The notes: generated by a model from the sequence alone, not told the origin. Shown: positions 39,954-49,972, numbered from the stretch's first letter. The stretch: DNA of 64,000 nucleotides from Clostridiales bacterium (GCA_012839345.1 DUNN01000003.1:62001-126000), one strand, 5' to 3'. Translations and numbers: made by a program.

Positions 39954-42356
39954 TTATCCGTTTTTCAGACGGTATTTTTTCCGCTTCGGCGGCTCTGGGT
40001 CGATGTTCCGGGTCAGGTAGCCATACAGGAGGAACAGCACGATTCCGCCCGCGGTAATAAGCGCTCCCAGCTTCAGGCCGGGTGTCTGATAATCGAAACG
40101 GATCTGGGAGGTTCCCGCGGGAACCTTCACCGCCATGAAGCCGACGTTTACCTTTTGAATCGGGACGGTGCTGCCGTTGACCTGCGCGCTCCAGCCGCTT
40201 TCCCACGGAACGCTGAAAAACACCAGCCGCTCCTTGTCCGTGGTAATTTGCGCGGAAAATCCTCCATTGTCGTGGCTGAACTGGGAGCAGGCCATCGACC
40301 TGCGGTCCTCACAGTTCTGATAGTATTCTTCGTTGGTGTCGGAATAAGTGGAATAATTATAATGCTGCAGAATGCCGGAATATTTGGAAGCATCCTCGTC
40401 CGGGATGACAATGGCCTTCAACAGAAACTGGCTCCGGGTGTCCTGCGGCACCTTGTCGTATTCGCTGCGGGTGACGTAATAATCGTAGCTGAATCCCATC
40501 GGAATATAATAATCGTTCTGGTAAATGTCAAACCCGTTCTGTGTGGCGTAGTAGCTCCAGCCGGGCATGGAGGGGTCAGCGCCCCCTTCCCCGGCAAAGC
40601 TTTTTCCGGTTAGCACGGGGTCAAACAGCCAGCGGCAGCTGGTCAGCCCGCGCAGTCCGTAGTATTTGACATCCGGGCGGGAGGCTACGTCGCGCTGCAC
40701 GCCGATGGTCGGATAAAATTCCATGACTGAGCCGGGCACAATGCTGTGGAACGCCTGAATGGTAGGCATCTGCCAGTACATGGGCTGATTGTCCATGCCG
40801 TCGTAAACGTCAATTCGGTAGTTCTGTGCGTTCTGGTCAGGCAGGTTTATATCTTTCCCTGCGTTGAGCGAATACGGGATAATCTCTTTGTGCGTGTCAT
40901 CGCTCTGCGTTTTTCCCAGTGCGATAAAGTACCACGAGTAAACGACGGAAATTAGTGCCACACCAGCTAGGCTGTACCGCATGAATTTGGCCTTATCCCG
41001 TTTGTAAAATTTAAATATGATGGTCAGCAGGGTCAGGCCGAGCAAGGCGATGGCTACATAGGACCAGAATCGCGTGGGGTAATCCTCCAGACCCAAGGTG
41101 GTGGTTTTCACGCCATCCTGGTTGGTGGTTTTCACCATCAGCCCGATGGGGAGCGCAATGCCCAGCGTGATGCCGGTTGTCCAAAGAATCGCGCGTTTCC
41201 AGTCGATGCAGTCATACTGGAGCGAAAGCACGGTGGCAAGGCTCATCATCAGCGTAAGCATATAGAACCAGCGGGCGTAATAAGAAGCATTAAACAGTTG
41301 GAACATGGAGTTCAGCACGGGAACAAATGCCATGAGGAACAGCAGGAACAGCAGCTTTTTCAGCCAGTGACGGTGGCGCATTTGCAGAAAGCCGATGACA
41401 CCCGTCATGCTGAACAGCGGCAGCCACGCCCCAAGCGAAGCCCATTTTGCCTCGGAATTCGGGGTGAAGTTCGGCCTTGCCGGAATATCCGGCGGGAAGA
41501 AGAAGCATTCCAGAATGTGCACATAGCGCTGGTTCCAGTCGTAAAGCAGTGCGTTCCAGCCGTTCGGCGGATTGTTGACGCGTGGATTCTGCAAGACCGC
41601 CAGAATGGTAGGTACCAGCAGCACACCCGCGCAGAGCACGCCGATGACAGCCTCCGCAAACAGAAGCACAAAGTCGCGCAGGGTAATTTTCCAGCTACCG
41701 CAGAACAGACGCGTAAAGCCGTAAAGCAGTGCGAACACGACCTGTCCCACAAAGAAATAGTAATTCACAAAGCAGCAGGCGAACACCGTCAGCGCAAAAA
41801 GGCCCCTGCGCCGGTGGTCCATGTATTCATCCATAGCCCAGAGCATGAGCGGGAAAAATACGATTGCCTCATGAAAGTGATTGAAGAAAATATTATAAAC
41901 AGAAAATCCGGAAAACGCGTAAAGCATTCCGCCCAGCACCGCATAATCGGGGTTGCGGACGTAGCGTTTCAAATAGGTAAATCCCGTCAGCGAGGCGCAG
42001 CCGAATTTCAAAATCAACAGCGGCCCCATCAGGTGGGGAACCATCCAGCTTGGGAACGGGATGGTCAGCCAGAAAAACGGGCTGCCCAGAAGATAAAAGG
42101 AGTAGGAGCCGATGAAATTCGCCCCAAGGTCGGTGGTCCAGTTCCAACCGAAGTTTCCGCTGCGTATGGCGTCGTGGCACATCTGGTAAAATGGCACCTG
42201 TTGTACATTATAGTCGCCGTAAAACAGAAAATATCCGTCGTCAAACAGAATAAACGGAATAAAGACCAGAAACGATATCGCCATACCGGCAAGCAGTGCT
42301 TTCCAATAATAGTAGTGTTTGCCGCTGCGGTTCATCCAATGCAATCTGTCCGTCAA
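39954..42356 (-). CDS. YfhO family membrane protein
   Basis: 800 aa, many TM helices; FLVFIPFILFDDGYFLFYGDYNVQQVPFYQ; C-terminal FFSVPWESGWSAQVNGSTVPIQKVNVGFMAVKVPAGTSQIRFDY. Confidence 0.93.
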   Translation of the reverse strand: MTDRLHWMNRSGKHYYYWKALLAGMAISFLVFIPFILFDDGYFLFYGDYNVQQVPFYQMCHDAIRSGNFGWNWTTDLGANFIGSYSFYLLGSPFFWLTIPFPSWMVPHLMGPLLILKFGCASLTGFTYLKRYVRNPDYAVLGGMLYAFSGFSVYNIFFNHFHEAIVFFPLMLWAMDEYMDHRRRGLFALTVFACCFVNYYFFVGQVVFALLYGFTRLFCGSWKITLRDFVLLFAEAVIGVLCAGVLLVPTILAVLQNPRVNNPPNGWNALLYDWNQRYVHILECFFFPPDIPARPNFTPNSEAKWASLGAWLPLFSMTGVIGFLQMRHRHWLKKLLFLLFLMAFVPVLNSMFQLFNASYYARWFYMLTLMMSLATVLSLQYDCIDWKRAILWTTGITLGIALPIGLMVKTTNQDGVKTTTLGLEDYPTRFWSYVAIALLGLTLLTIIFKFYKRDKAKFMRYSLAGVALISVVYSWYFIALGKTQSDDTHKEIIPYSLNAGKDINLPDQNAQNYRIDVYDGMDNQPMYWQMPTIQAFHSIVPGSVMEFYPTIGVQRDVASRPDVKYYGLRGLTSCRWLFDPVLTGKSFAGEGGADPSMPGWSYYATQNGFDIYQNDYYIPMGFSYDYYVTRSEYDKVPQDTRSQFLLKAIVIPDEDASKYSGILQHYNYSTYSDTNEEYYQNCEDRRSMACSQFSHDNGGFSAQITTDKERLVFFSVPWESGWSAQVNGSTVPIQKVNVGFMAVKVPAGTSQIRFDYQTPGLKLGALITAGGIVLFLLYGYLTRNIDPEPPKRKKYRLKNG

Positions 42357-42714
42357 AACGCCGCCTCCATTTCCCAGCGAACTGCTGATTCAGTCGTAAG
42401 AATCAACGGCTGCCTAGGGCTAAGTTTGTAAAATGATGAGAATGGTGCGCATTGCTCAAACCAAAAAGAAGAATCGAATAAACTCCATTGTGGTTGAGAA
42501 AAAGCGTTTTCTTCTTAGAAAAACAAATAAACCTAACGGTTATTATAGCATACAAATTTTGGACAAATAAAGGGAATTTTATAAATTCAGGCGGAACGGT
42601 TGCTTTTTTTTCGAATCCTGTTTATAGTAATACCATTCAATCATGATTACATGAAATTTATGTGACCAAAAACGGAAGAATTTGCGAGGAACGCTTTTCC
42701 TGGGAGGGGTTTGT

Positions 42715-43305
42715 ATGGAGCATTTTTTTGCGATGCTTTCGCGTATGAAGTGGATTAACCGCTGGGGCCTGATGCGCAATACGAAAAGCGAAAATCTTTG
42801 TGAACACAGCTTTGAAACCGCGGTGATTGCCCATGCGCTTGCGGTGCTGCGCAACCGCCGGTTCGGCGGGCGGGTCAACCCGGAACGTGCGGCTCTGCTC
42901 GCGCTTTACCACGACGCAACTGAAATCATTACCGGCGACCTGCCCACCCCGGTAAAATACCACAATTCGAAAATCCGCTCCGCTTACCGGGAGGTAGAGA
43001 GCGAAGCACAGGGCCGGCTGCTCGGGATGCTGCCGCCTGACCTGAAGCCGGATTACGAAGCATTGTTTTGCGCGCGGGAACCGGGCGACGAAGAACTGCT
43101 GCCGCTGGTCAAGGCGGCAGATAAGCTTTCTGCCATTGCGAAGTGCGTGGAAGAACGGGAAATGGGAAACAACGAATTCACCCGCGCAGAGGCGACGCTG
43201 CGCAGCACGGTTGCCGCGATGCATCTGCCCGAGGCGGATTGCTTTCTGGAGGAATTCATGCCTTCGTACAGCCTGACGCTGGACGAGCAGGACGGCCCTG
43301 CATGA
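42715..43305 (+). CDS. yfbR: 5'-deoxynucleotidase YfbR (HD domain)
   Basis: MEHFFAMLSRMKWINRWGLMRNTKSENLCEHSFETAVIAHALAVLRNRRFGG...YHDATEIITGDLPTPVKY. Confidence 0.95.
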   Translation: MEHFFAMLSRMKWINRWGLMRNTKSENLCEHSFETAVIAHALAVLRNRRFGGRVNPERAALLALYHDATEIITGDLPTPVKYHNSKIRSAYREVESEAQGRLLGMLPPDLKPDYEALFCAREPGDEELLPLVKAADKLSAIAKCVEEREMGNNEFTRAEATLRSTVAAMHLPEADCFLEEFMPSYSLTLDEQDGPA

Positions 43306-43407
43306 ACCGGTGTAAATTGGGAAACCTGAAACTATGTAGGCTTACGCCGGGGGAAGCCGGAAGCAGCGGGACGCCCCCGAAATCCAGACACGGAGGGGAC
43401 TGGGGTT

Positions 43408-44499
43408 GTGAAAAAAAGACAGCATCTGGAACAGTCGGAAAGCCCGAACTATAATCCACAGGACAGCACCCGCGACAGGGCGAAAAAGGTTTTGTCGCTG
43501 GTATTCGGCATTCTTTTTCTTGTTTTTGGGGTGGGGTGCCTTTATGTGGACAACATGCTCAGCAAAATCAATTTTGTTCCGAACGAATCGGAAAGCTTCG
43601 GCTTGTCCTCTACTGCCGTATCTGCGCCGGTGTCCGTTCCGGAATCTGCGGCCAGCTCGGAACCAATCTCTGAACCGGGTATTGTCGGAGGGTTGTACCA
43701 TGATGATGCCATTACCAATGTGCTGCTTCTCGGGGTGGACGATTATCAGGCGAACGACCCGGGCCGCAGCGACACCATGATGCTGGTTTCCGTGGATACC
43801 CGCCACCAAAAGCTGAAGCTTACTTCCTTTATGCGCGATTTGTACGTGGCGATTCCGGGGCACAGCAGCAACAAGCTGAACACGGCGTATCACTTTGCCG
43901 GGGGCGGCGCGTCGGGCGCGGCGCAGACTGTGCTGACCATTGAAGCGAATTTCGGTGTGGACATTGACCGGTTTGTCATTATTTCGAACTCTGCGTTTGA
44001 TAAAATTGTGGATCAGCTGGGCGGGGTCAGCGTAACCATTACAGCGGAAGAAGCAAAACTGATCAACCGTTATTCCGGGGATTCGCGGCGCAACCTGACC
44101 GCAGGCACATTTAACCTGAGCGGCAAGCAAGCGCACTATTATGCCAGAATCCGTGCCATCGGCGACGATTTTGAACGTACGGAGCGGCAGCGGAAAGTGT
44201 TTGTCAGCCTGGCAAACAAATTTAAAACGCAGAATATCGGCACCATTTACAATGCCCTTTCCAATACGCTCGGGCTGGTGACGACCAATATGACCAAAAA
44301 TGAAATTCTGGGCATGGCCGCAAATTCCCTTACGTATCTGAACTACCCCATTAGCCAGTGCAGAATCCCTGCAGACGGCGAGTATTATTCGGATAATCTT
44401 ACGGTCGGGAACGTACTGGTGCCCGATATGCCGGCCTGCCAGAAGCGCGTGGCGGAGTTCATTTTTGAAGACGATCTTCCGGGGAAAAAGGCGGAATAA
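43408..44499 (+). CDS. LytR-CpsA-Psr (LCP) family protein, copy 1
   Basis: TM then LLGVDDYQANDPGRSDTMMLVSVDTRHQKLKLTSFMRDLYVAIPGHSSNKLNTAY... Confidence 0.95.
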   Translation: MKKRQHLEQSESPNYNPQDSTRDRAKKVLSLVFGILFLVFGVGCLYVDNMLSKINFVPNESESFGLSSTAVSAPVSVPESAASSEPISEPGIVGGLYHDDAITNVLLLGVDDYQANDPGRSDTMMLVSVDTRHQKLKLTSFMRDLYVAIPGHSSNKLNTAYHFAGGGASGAAQTVLTIEANFGVDIDRFVIISNSAFDKIVDQLGGVSVTITAEEAKLINRYSGDSRRNLTAGTFNLSGKQAHYYARIRAIGDDFERTERQRKVFVSLANKFKTQNIGTIYNALSNTLGLVTTNMTKNEILGMAANSLTYLNYPISQCRIPADGEYYSDNLTVGNVLVPDMPACQKRVAEFIFEDDLPGKKAE

Positions 44500-44614
44500 A
44501 ACCGGAAAAATAAAACTTAAATTTTAAATCCGAATCGTTGGGTTGAATTCATACACTATTCATATTATAATGTTATTATTGGAATTATGTTGAAAAACCA
44601 GCAGGGTATAATGA

Positions 44615-44638
44615 AAAAATCAGCTGCGGCTGATTTTT
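44615..44638. terminator. Intrinsic terminator after LCP copy 1
   Basis: AAAAATCAGC-TGCG-GCTGATTTTT. Confidence 0.75.
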
Positions 44639-44745
44639 CCGCCCGAAAATTGTCGTTTTGGCACGCTGTGCGGCGCAGTTTTTGGCTGGGTGCCTGTTTT
44701 ATGAAATCATAAAACGGTGGAATTTGGCCTTTAAGGATTGATGTT

Positions 44746-45819
44746 GTGAACAATATAAGAAAAAGCCCTGCCAGGGCAAGTTTTCAAGAGCATTTGGCAA
44801 GAAGAATTGTCTGTGTGGTTCTTGGCGTTCTTTTCCTGTTTTCCGGTGTGGTGTGCCTTTACGCGGACCGGATGTTGAGCCAGATTAACTACGCGGCGCA
44901 GGATACCCCCTCCCATGTGCAGACCGGCGAACTGTTCGGCGGGGTGAACGGAAAATCGAACGGAACCTCCAGTGCTAAGTCCGGGCTGGTGGGCGGCCTT
45001 TATCATGACGATGCGATTAATAATATTCTTTTGCTGGGTGTGGACGATTACCAGAAGAACGACATCGGCCGCAGCGACAGCATGATGATGGTTTCGGTGG
45101 ACTCCCGCCACAGCAAACTAAAGCTGACCTCATTTATGCGCGACATGTACGTCGCCATACCGGGCTTTAAAAGCAACCGCATCAACACGGCTTATTCCGA
45201 CGGCGGCGGCGGACCGGACGGCGCAAAACTGCTGGTTAGTACGCTGGAAGCGAACTTTGGAACGGACATCGACCGGTACGTGATTATCAGCAACTCCGCG
45301 TTTGATCAAATCATTGACATGCTGGGCGGCGTAACCATTACGCTGACTGCGGGGGAAGCAAAGCTGATCAACCAGAATTCCGGCGATTCACGGCGAAACC
45401 TGACTGCCGGCACGTTTAACCTGAGCGGCAAGCAGGCGCATTATTATTCCCGCATCCGTGCCATCGGTGACGACTTTGCGCGTACCGAACGGCAGAGAAA
45501 GGTTTTTTCCAGCATTGTCAGCAAATTGAAGTCTTCCAATATTGCAACCATATACAGTACACTTTACGAAGTTCTGCCGTTGGTTACCACCAATATGACG
45601 AAGAACGAAATCCTTGGCATGGCGGCCAACTCCCTTACATACCTGAACTACCCCATCAGCCAGAACCGGGTGCCTGGGGATTCGGATTACCATTCCGAAC
45701 GGGTCAGCATTGGGGGGAGTCCCGCAGATGTATTGGTACCGGATTTGCAGAAGTGCAGCCAGAACTTGGCAAGCTTTATCTATGAAAGTGATATTCCGGA
45801 TAAACAGTACGAAGACTGA
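44746..45819 (+). CDS. LytR-CpsA-Psr (LCP) family protein, copy 2
   Basis: LLGVDDYQKNDIGRSDSMMMVSVDSRHSKLKLTSFMRDMYVAIPGFKSNRINTAY; closely similar to copy 1 throughout. Confidence 0.95.
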   Translation: MNNIRKSPARASFQEHLARRIVCVVLGVLFLFSGVVCLYADRMLSQINYAAQDTPSHVQTGELFGGVNGKSNGTSSAKSGLVGGLYHDDAINNILLLGVDDYQKNDIGRSDSMMMVSVDSRHSKLKLTSFMRDMYVAIPGFKSNRINTAYSDGGGGPDGAKLLVSTLEANFGTDIDRYVIISNSAFDQIIDMLGGVTITLTAGEAKLINQNSGDSRRNLTAGTFNLSGKQAHYYSRIRAIGDDFARTERQRKVFSSIVSKLKSSNIATIYSTLYEVLPLVTTNMTKNEILGMAANSLTYLNYPISQNRVPGDSDYHSERVSIGGSPADVLVPDLQKCSQNLASFIYESDIPDKQYED

Positions 45820-45850
45820 CCAAAATACGATAGAAGCAGAATATTTTCAG

Positions 45851-45875
45851 CCGCGGCTTCTGCCGCGGTTTTTTT
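45851..45875 (+). terminator. Intrinsic terminator
   Basis: CCGCGG-CTTCTG-CCGCGG-TTTTTTT. Confidence 0.85.
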
Positions 45876-45891
45876 AAAAGGAGAATTCAAC

Positions 45892-47175
45892 ATGCCCGCA
45901 CCGCTTTACCACGCACTGCAGAAACACAAACAGATGGAACGCGCTTCGTTCCATACCCCCGGCCATAAGGGAAACCCAAATGCGCTGCCTGCCGACCTGT
46001 TTCAACTGGATTTTACGGAACTGCCGGATACCGACAGCCTGTTTGAAGCAAGCGGGCCGATTCTGGAGGCGGAACGGCTGGCGGCTTCGCTGTTCGGTGC
46101 GAAGCGGACCTGTATTTCTGCGGGAGGGTGCACGCTTTGCATTCAGGCCATGTTCCGCCTTGCTGCACCGGAAGGCGGAGCCGTCATTTGTTCGCGTACG
46201 GTGCACCGTTCTGCAGTGAACACGATGGCACTGCTCGGCATTGAGCCAATTTGGGCGCTGCCCGGCGATTTGGAAGACGTGATTCGCAGCCACCCGGAAG
46301 CGAAGGCGGTTTATGTGACCAGCCCAAACTACTATGGGCAGCTGCTCAATATTCCGGCGCTTTCCGCCGCCTGCAAGGAGATGGGGATTCCACTGCTGGT
46401 GGACAATGCCCACGGAACCCATCTGATGTTTACCGATCCGGTTCTGCATCCGCTTGCACTGGGGGCAAGCATGACCGCCTGTTCTGCGCACAAAACGCTG
46501 AACGTGCTGACCGGCGGGGCGTGGCTGAACATTGCGGACGAACGCTACGCTGACGGTGCCAAGGACGCGATGGCGCTGTTCGGCTCCACCAGCCCGAATT
46601 ATATGGTGATGGTTTCCCTTGACCTTGCGCGGGACTGGCTGGAAAGGCACCGCGGTGATTACCCGAAGCTGCAGGCGCGTGTGGCACAGATTCGGGAACA
46701 GGCAGCACAGAAAGGAATGCTGCCCCTGGGGGGGCTGATTGACCCCACACGGATTACGCTGAACACGGCTGCCATCGGAGTGAGCGGAACCAGCGCAGCG
46801 GAATTGTTCCGGGGTGCGGGTGTGGAACCCGAATACGCGGACGGCGCGCATGTGGTGCTGATTGCCACACCGTTTAACACCGAAGCGGATTTCACGCGTC
46901 TTTCCGACGCGATTGACCTTCTGCCTGTGCGTGACCCGCTGCCTCCGGTTTTGTCGTTGCCGCCGCTGCCACCGGTGAAGGTGCCGTTGAGGGAAGCGGT
47001 TTTTGCCCGTGCCTGCGAAATTCCGCTGGAACAGGCAAAAGGCCGAATCGCCGCGCAGGCCGCGTGCCCATGCCCGCCCGGCGTGCCCGTGGTAATGCCC
47101 GGCGAGGAAATTACCGCGGAGGCCATTGAGTTTTTACGCGGGTATGGCTTTTTTTCCATAAAAGTGCTAGAATAA
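45892..47175 (+). CDS. Orn/Lys/Arg decarboxylase family PLP enzyme (YaaO-like)
   Basis: PLYHALQKHKQMERASFHTPGHKGNPNALP, LLVDNAHGTHL, ACSAHKTLNVLTGGAWLN (PLP lysine). Confidence 0.92.
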   Translation: MPAPLYHALQKHKQMERASFHTPGHKGNPNALPADLFQLDFTELPDTDSLFEASGPILEAERLAASLFGAKRTCISAGGCTLCIQAMFRLAAPEGGAVICSRTVHRSAVNTMALLGIEPIWALPGDLEDVIRSHPEAKAVYVTSPNYYGQLLNIPALSAACKEMGIPLLVDNAHGTHLMFTDPVLHPLALGASMTACSAHKTLNVLTGGAWLNIADERYADGAKDAMALFGSTSPNYMVMVSLDLARDWLERHRGDYPKLQARVAQIREQAAQKGMLPLGGLIDPTRITLNTAAIGVSGTSAAELFRGAGVEPEYADGAHVVLIATPFNTEADFTRLSDAIDLLPVRDPLPPVLSLPPLPPVKVPLREAVFARACEIPLEQAKGRIAAQAACPCPPGVPVVMPGEEITAEAIEFLRGYGFFSIKVLE

Positions 47176-47199
47176 ACAGAGAGAAATCGAATTATATTT

Positions 47200-47459
47200 A
47201 TACAGAGTTTCTATGAGTGTAACCAGATTTAAAAAAGATTTTTCTTTGGACTTTTTTCAGCACCCCCAGATTCCATCGGTTGAAAAGCTGTTTGCCTGGT
47301 TGTTCCGCGGCTGAAACGCGGGTGGAATCGGAGAATGTGCAGGTTGGCTGCAGTGGAAAGTGTAGCCCCCAGGCGGATTTACGATGAGTTTTAGCCCGGT
47401 AAGGTTTCCCGGACTTTTGGGGATGGCTTCAGCCCTAACCTTAAAGAGTCCATTGATAT
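47200..47459 (+). ncRNA. Candidate structured RNA / 5' leader upstream of darA
   Basis: Nested pairings by eye: CATCG/CGATG (47274-78 / 47382-86), GCCTGG/CCAGGC (47294-99 / 47369-74), CCGCG/CGCGG (47305-09 / 47317-21), GGCTGCA/TGTAGCC (47346-52 / 47361-67), then TAAGGTT/AACCTTA (47400-06 / 47437-43) enclosing two hairpins. Confidence 0.45.
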
Positions 47460-47483
47460 ATGACCTGTAATGGAGGGATCATT

Positions 47484-47807
47484 ATGAAACTGGTACTTGC
47501 AATTGTGAGCAACGACGACAGCGGAATGGTTTCTGCAGCACTCACAAAGGAAGGCTTTTCCGTCACGAAGCTCGCGACCACCGGAGGATTTTTAATGGCC
47601 GGCAATACGACGTTTATTGTCGGCACCGAGGACGACAAAGTGGATCAGGTGATCGATGTCATCTCCCGGCAGAGCCGCCGCCGTACTCAGCTGGTGCCCA
47701 GCACTACGACGATGGATGTCGGAATGTATTCCTCGTTCCCCGTGGAGGTCACGGTTGGCGGTTCCACCATTTTTGTTCTGAACGTGGACCGTTTTGAAAA
47801 GGTATGA
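47484..47807 (+). CDS. darA: Cyclic-di-AMP receptor, PII-like (YaaQ)
   Basis: MKLVLAIVSNDDSGMVSAALTKEGFSVTKLATTGGFLMAGNTTFIVGTEDDKV; ATG at 47484 after GGAGGG. Confidence 0.94.
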   Translation: MKLVLAIVSNDDSGMVSAALTKEGFSVTKLATTGGFLMAGNTTFIVGTEDDKVDQVIDVISRQSRRRTQLVPSTTTMDVGMYSSFPVEVTVGGSTIFVLNVDRFEKV

Positions 47808-48676
47808 GCGTCCTGAACCTGCATGAAATTCCGGATGCGGGCGCGGCGGGAAAGCAGCTTTCCCTTTTGTTTCAGGAGGGAAGGCTGCCCCATGCCTTGA
47901 TTCTGGAAGGCGCGCCGGTGCGCAATAAAGTGGCGCGCCTTCTTGCCCGCGCGCTGGTTTGCGGGGGCGAGGGGGAACGGCCCTGCGGCCGCTGCCCCGC
48001 CTGTGTGAAGGTGCAGGCGGGTTCCCACCCCGATTTGACGGTGCTGGACGGCGACGCCGACCCGCGCGCATTTCCCATTGACGCAATCCGCGCCATTCGT
48101 TCGGATGCTTACGTTAAACCGAATGAAGCGCCGGGCAAGGTGTTTTTGCTGCTTGGCGTTCAGTCTATGACGGAGGTTTCCCAGAATGCGCTTTTGAAGG
48201 TGTTTGAGGAACCACCGGAAAATGTGACTTTTATTCTGACAACGGTCAGTGTTACCTCGCTTCTGCCGACCATCCGGTCGCGGGCCCAGGTGTTTTCATT
48301 CGAGGGTGAGGTCGCACCGGAGGAGGAAATCCAAAAAGATGCGGCGCAGCTCGCCCATGCGGTGCTGGCGAAAAACGAATCGGAGCTGCTGTTTCGGTTG
48401 GCCGGGCTGATTCGGGACAAGACCCGGCTTGCCTCCGTTCTGGAGCAGCTGGGGTTGATTTTCCGCGACGCAGCGGTGCTGCGTGCAGGGGGAAATGTGT
48501 GCCTTTCCGGTTCTGAGGAACCGGCGCGTGCGCTGGCCTCTGCGCTGACGCGTGACCGGCTGATGCTGCTATATGAAGAAGCGAAAAAAGCGGGGCGCGC
48601 TATGGAGCGCAATGCAAACGCCGCGCTTTTGGTCACTGCGCTGTGCTCCGGCCTGCGCGAGGCAGCAGGTAGGTAA
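47804..48676 (+). CDS. holB: DNA polymerase III subunit delta'
   Basis: LPHALILEGAPVRNKVARLLARALVC...CGRCPACVKVQAGSHPDL, SQNALLKVFEEPPENVTFILTTV. Confidence 0.93.
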   Translation: MSVLNLHEIPDAGAAGKQLSLLFQEGRLPHALILEGAPVRNKVARLLARALVCGGEGERPCGRCPACVKVQAGSHPDLTVLDGDADPRAFPIDAIRAIRSDAYVKPNEAPGKVFLLLGVQSMTEVSQNALLKVFEEPPENVTFILTTVSVTSLLPTIRSRAQVFSFEGEVAPEEEIQKDAAQLAHAVLAKNESELLFRLAGLIRDKTRLASVLEQLGLIFRDAAVLRAGGNVCLSGSEEPARALASALTRDRLMLLYEEAKKAGRAMERNANAALLVTALCSGLREAAGR

Positions 48677-48762
48677 CACACTGTTTTCCAAAGGCTCGAC
48701 GGTGGATTATAAAAGTAATATTTAAATTTTTTACGATATATAATTATGATTTGGAGGGCTTT

Positions 48763-49635
48763 ATGGCCGAAGTAATTGGCGTTCGTTTTAAAAATGTCGG
48801 AAAGGTATATTACTTTGACCCGGACGGAAATCAACTTTCCAAGGGAGATATGGTGATTGTAGAAACCGCACGCGGCGTGGAATGCGGTGAAATTGCCATG
48901 GAGAACCGCGAAATCAGCGACGAAGGGATTGTTCAGCCGCTGAAAAAGCTGATTCGCGTTGCGACCAAGGAGGACCTGAAGAAGGTTGCCGAAAACCGGG
49001 CAAAGGAAAAGACCGCGTTTGACATCTGCCTGAAAAAGATTGCCGCCCATAAGCTGGAAATGAAACTGGTGGACGTGGAGTACACGTTTGACAATTCCAA
49101 GATTCTGTTTTATTTTACGGCGGATGGTCGTGTGGACTTCCGCGAATTGGTCAAGGACCTTGCATCGGTGTTCCGCACCCGCATAGAGCTGCGCCAAATC
49201 GGCGTGCGCGACGAAGCGAAAATGCTGGGCGGGCTGGGTATTTGCGGCAGGCCGTTTTGCTGCTCCACATTTTTGGGTGGTTTTCAGCCGGTTTCCATTA
49301 AAATGGCAAAGGAGCAGGGGCTTTCTTTGAACCCCGTAAAAATTTCCGGCACCTGCGGCAGGCTGATGTGCTGCTTGAAATATGAGCAGGAGGCTTATCT
49401 GGATTTGCTCCGCACCACGCCGGTTGTCAATTCTATTGTCATGACGCCAAACGGAAAAGGAACGGTCGTGGATTCCAATGTTCTGACCGGCATTTTGCAG
49501 GTCCACCTGGATTCTTCCGCGCCGGACGCTGCCCCACAGTCGTTCAAGGTGGCGCAGGTAAAGCTGCTGAAAGGCGGCCGCATCAGCCTTGACCGGAAGG
49601 AACTGGAAGAACTAAAGGATTTGGAAAAGGACTGA
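48763..49635 (+). CDS. ricT: PSP1 domain protein RicT (YaaT)
   Basis: MAEVIGVRFKNVGKVYYFDPDGNQLSKGDMVIVETARGVECGEI; GGLGICGRPFCCSTFLGGF and TCGRLMCCLKYE Cys motifs. Confidence 0.95.
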   Translation: MAEVIGVRFKNVGKVYYFDPDGNQLSKGDMVIVETARGVECGEIAMENREISDEGIVQPLKKLIRVATKEDLKKVAENRAKEKTAFDICLKKIAAHKLEMKLVDVEYTFDNSKILFYFTADGRVDFRELVKDLASVFRTRIELRQIGVRDEAKMLGGLGICGRPFCCSTFLGGFQPVSIKMAKEQGLSLNPVKISGTCGRLMCCLKYEQEAYLDLLRTTPVVNSIVMTPNGKGTVVDSNVLTGILQVHLDSSAPDAAPQSFKVAQVKLLKGGRISLDRKELEELKDLEKD

Positions 49636-49789
49636 CTGACGAAACATCACGATAAGCGTTGATATCGGTCATAAAAAAGGAATTATTTGTATGATTGGGC
49701 CCGCTTTGTCGCTTTTTCTCGAATTTCCTGTTGCAATTTCCACTTTATATGTTAAAATGGGGATGTAATACTTATTGGAGGTGTTTCCT

Positions 49790-49960
49790 ATGGCATATGC
49801 AATCAGTGACGAGTGCATTTCCTGCGGCGCATGTGCAGCAGAGTGCCCTGTTAATGCGATTTCCGAAGGCGACGGCAAATATGAAATTAACGCGGATCTT
49901 TGCACCGAGTGCGGTTCCTGCGCAAGTGTTTGCCCGGTCGGCGCACCGGCACAGGCTTAA
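49790..49960 (+). CDS. 2[4Fe-4S] ferredoxin (clostridial type)
   Basis: MAYAISDECISCGACAAECPVNAISEGDGKYEINADLCTECGSCASVCPVGAPAQA. Confidence 0.97.
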   Translation: MAYAISDECISCGACAAECPVNAISEGDGKYEINADLCTECGSCASVCPVGAPAQA

Positions 49961-49972
49961 TCAGCCACGACG

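Noticed and set aside
48160-49506. 448-aa minus-strand ORF spanning holB and ricT
   Set aside because: Antisense to two well-supported genes; composition is not protein-like.
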